This document shows positions 62,642-64,000 of a stretch of 64,000 nt of DNA, in pieces (the stretch's first letter is position 1; each line of letters starts with the position of its first letter). The notes below the pieces were generated by a model, which made no database searches, was not told the DNA's origin, and was given only the letters and a program-made list of their open reading frames with translations. The position numbers were made by a program, and so were the translations under genes. Source of the stretch: Polaribacter sp. SA4-10 (GTDB lineage Bacteria; Bacteroidota; Bacteroidia; Flavobacteriales; Flavobacteriaceae); NCBI RefSeq assembly GCF_002163835.1, contig NZ_CP019331.1:1116001-1180000 (forward strand), in the 5' to 3' direction.

Positions 62642-64000
62642 CTATTTTTTAACCAACTCCAATTCCAACTCTTCTAATGATTTTCCTTTCGTTTCTGGTA
62701 ATATTTTTACCAGCATAAAGAATCCTAGTAAAGCAATTATTCCAAAGATAAAAAAGGTAAGTGCATTTCCTAAATTAGATAACTCCCAAGGAAAAATTAG
62801 TTGCACTAAAGAACTTATTAACGAGTTTACAAAAGCGATAATACCAATTGCTAAACCTCTATATTTTAATGGGTATAATTCTGATAATAGCACCCACATT
62901 ACAGGACCTAATGAAAAGGCAAAACAAGCTATAAAACCTAGAATACCTATTAATATTAAATCCGCATTTATCGTTGTTGCTGCTTCCAGAATAGCGCCAT
63001 CATTTTTACTATATATTTTATTTCCTAAAGCCGCTTTTACATCATTTTTAAAGTCAATATCATTTTCATACACTTTATCTGCCAAAGGCAATAATTTCTG
63101 GGATGCAGAAAATTCTAATTGATTAATTTTTTCTGATGTTAATTGATATGTTGCTTGGTTAAAACCATAAGCACACAACAATAAACTAACTGCAATACCT
63201 GCTGTACCAAATAATAATAAAGGCCTTCTGCCCATTCTATCAATTAAATAAATGGCAACAAACGTAAATATAACTGAAATTGTACTTAATAAAACGCCGG
63301 ATGAAAAAGCAGCATCTGTTCCTATTCCTGTTTGCTCAAATATTGAAGTTGCATAAAAATACACTGCGTTAATACCTGTAATTTGTTGCAAAACTCCTAC
63401 AATTAGACCAACAACTAAAATAAAACGCAATGATGGTTTTAATAAATCTTTAATTTTTATTGCAGATTTATTTTTATCAGCATGTATATTTTTTTCGATA
63501 GCAGCAATTTCTATACCTCCTCTTTCAGTACCATGAATCTTATTTAAAACTTTTTTTGCTTCTTCAAAATTTTCTTTCAAATACAACCAACGTGGACTTT
63601 TAGGAATAAAAAACAAGAAGACAAAATAACATACTGCAGGAATAAACTCTACCCCTAACATCCATCTCCAAACGTTTTCGTCCGTTAAAAATGTACTTTC
63701 TGATGTATTGTATTTATTGAAAAAATAATTACTTAAAAATGCCGCAAAAAAACCAAAAACGATATTCAGTTGTTGCAAAGAGACTAACTTCCCTCTATTT
63801 TCTGCTGTAGAAATTTCTGCAATATAAATTGGTGCTAAAACCAACGCTGCACCAAAAGCGATACCTCCAATAATTCTTGCGATATACAGCATTTCATAAG
63901 AAGATGCCATGGCGGATAAAACCGCAGAAATAGCATATAAAAAAGCAACAAAAATGAGCGTTTTTTTTCTTCCGATAAGATCACTTAATCTTCCAGAAAA
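62642..64000 (-). CDS. Sugar-porter MFS transporter (partial, cut by window edge)
   Basis: The gene continues beyond the right edge: frame remains open to the last base (FSGRLSDLIGRKKTLIFVAF upstream of the first visible methionine). Twelve-helix sugar:proton symporter signatures are present: GRLSDLIGRKK between helices 2 and 3, PKSPRWLYLK after helix 6, QQITGINAVYFYATSIF in helix 7, RMGRRPLLL and the C-terminal PETKGKSLEE. The loop between helices 9 and 10 is enlarged by about 60 residues (NQLEFSASQKLLPLADKVYE), as in XylE-like Bacteroidota members. It probably imports a hexose or pentose; not linked to the PUL by position. Confidence 0.93.
   Translation of the reverse strand, partial: FSGRLSDLIGRKKTLIFVAFLYAISAVLSAMASSYEMLYIARIIGGIAFGAALVLAPIYIAEISTAENRGKLVSLQQLNIVFGFFAAFLSNYFFNKYNTSESTFLTDENVWRWMLGVEFIPAVCYFVFLFFIPKSPRWLYLKENFEEAKKVLNKIHGTERGGIEIAAIEKNIHADKNKSAIKIKDLLKPSLRFILVVGLIVGVLQQITGINAVYFYATSIFEQTGIGTDAAFSSGVLLSTISVIFTFVAIYLIDRMGRRPLLLFGTAGIAVSLLLCAYGFNQATYQLTSEKINQLEFSASQKLLPLADKVYENDIDFKNDVKAALGNKIYSKNDGAILEAATTINADLILIGILGFIACFAFSLGPVMWVLLSELYPLKYRGLAIGIIAFVNSLISSLVQLIFPWELSNLGNALTFFIFGIIALLGFFMLVKILPETKGKSLEELELELVKK

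Overview
The window comes from a low-GC marine Bacteroidota, most probably a Flavobacteriaceae. The evidence is the AT-rich DNA, a SusC/SusD pair, a hybrid two-component regulator, type IX secretion (T9SS) C-terminal sorting domains, weak Shine-Dalgarno signals and TAnnTTTGC-type -7 boxes. It is almost entirely accessory DNA: a defence cluster, then a 44.3 kb integrative element carrying a whole sulfated-polysaccharide utilisation locus (PUL), then remnants of further elements.

Left part (1-13880): on the minus strand, a WYL regulator, a DUF2130 protein, a tiny frameshifted ORF, a 1537-residue SF1 helicase-nuclease, and type I restriction-modification genes hsdM and hsdS followed by a gene cut by the window edge. 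Right of these lie a DnaC/IstB-type relic, a small zinc-finger gene beside a 52 bp near-perfect palindrome, and a 65-residue hypothetical ORF. This side ends in what looks like the right end of an integrative element.

Element (13881-58202): the 3' half of a tRNA-Met gene (anticodon CAT), a terminator and the first bases of an integrase gene form a 184 bp repeat. It occurs in direct orientation at 13881 and 58202, with two mismatches. The first copy leads into an intact tyrosine recombinase, then a coupled gene of unknown function, a ribbon-helix-helix-like protein, a RepA-like ATPase, a small ORF and a TOPRIM/primase-like protein. After a 1.2 kb gene-free stretch comes the PUL. Minus strand, in transcription order: a clan GH-A-like secreted enzyme, SusC, SusD, two sulfatases, an esterase, mannose-6-phosphate isomerase, three more sulfatases and a second TonB-dependent receptor; the hybrid regulator, a sodium/solute symporter and a GH130 enzyme lie upstream. 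Plus strand: three related secreted carbohydrate-binding-like proteins, a 58-residue Tat-like peptide, a large T9SS-exported protein with one c-type haem motif, and a lipoprotein formylglycine-generating enzyme that can activate the cysteine-type sulfatases. Broken HNH-nuclease and HIT-hydrolase genes close the element.

Four copies of a roughly 50 bp promoter-operator precede the long minus-strand operon and the three carbohydrate-binding-like genes, which makes them a probable regulon of the hybrid regulator. The working model is surface capture and desulfation, import by SusCD, then GH130 and ManA feeding mannose into glycolysis; the actual glycan is not identified.

Right part (58202-64000): a second, broken integrase, a polytopic membrane protein, an MBOAT O-acyltransferase with an SGNH-like partner, an inverted element end at 62381-62500, and a sugar-porter MFS gene cut by the window edge. 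No intact tRNA or rRNA gene, CRISPR array or recognisable insertion-sequence transposase was seen.
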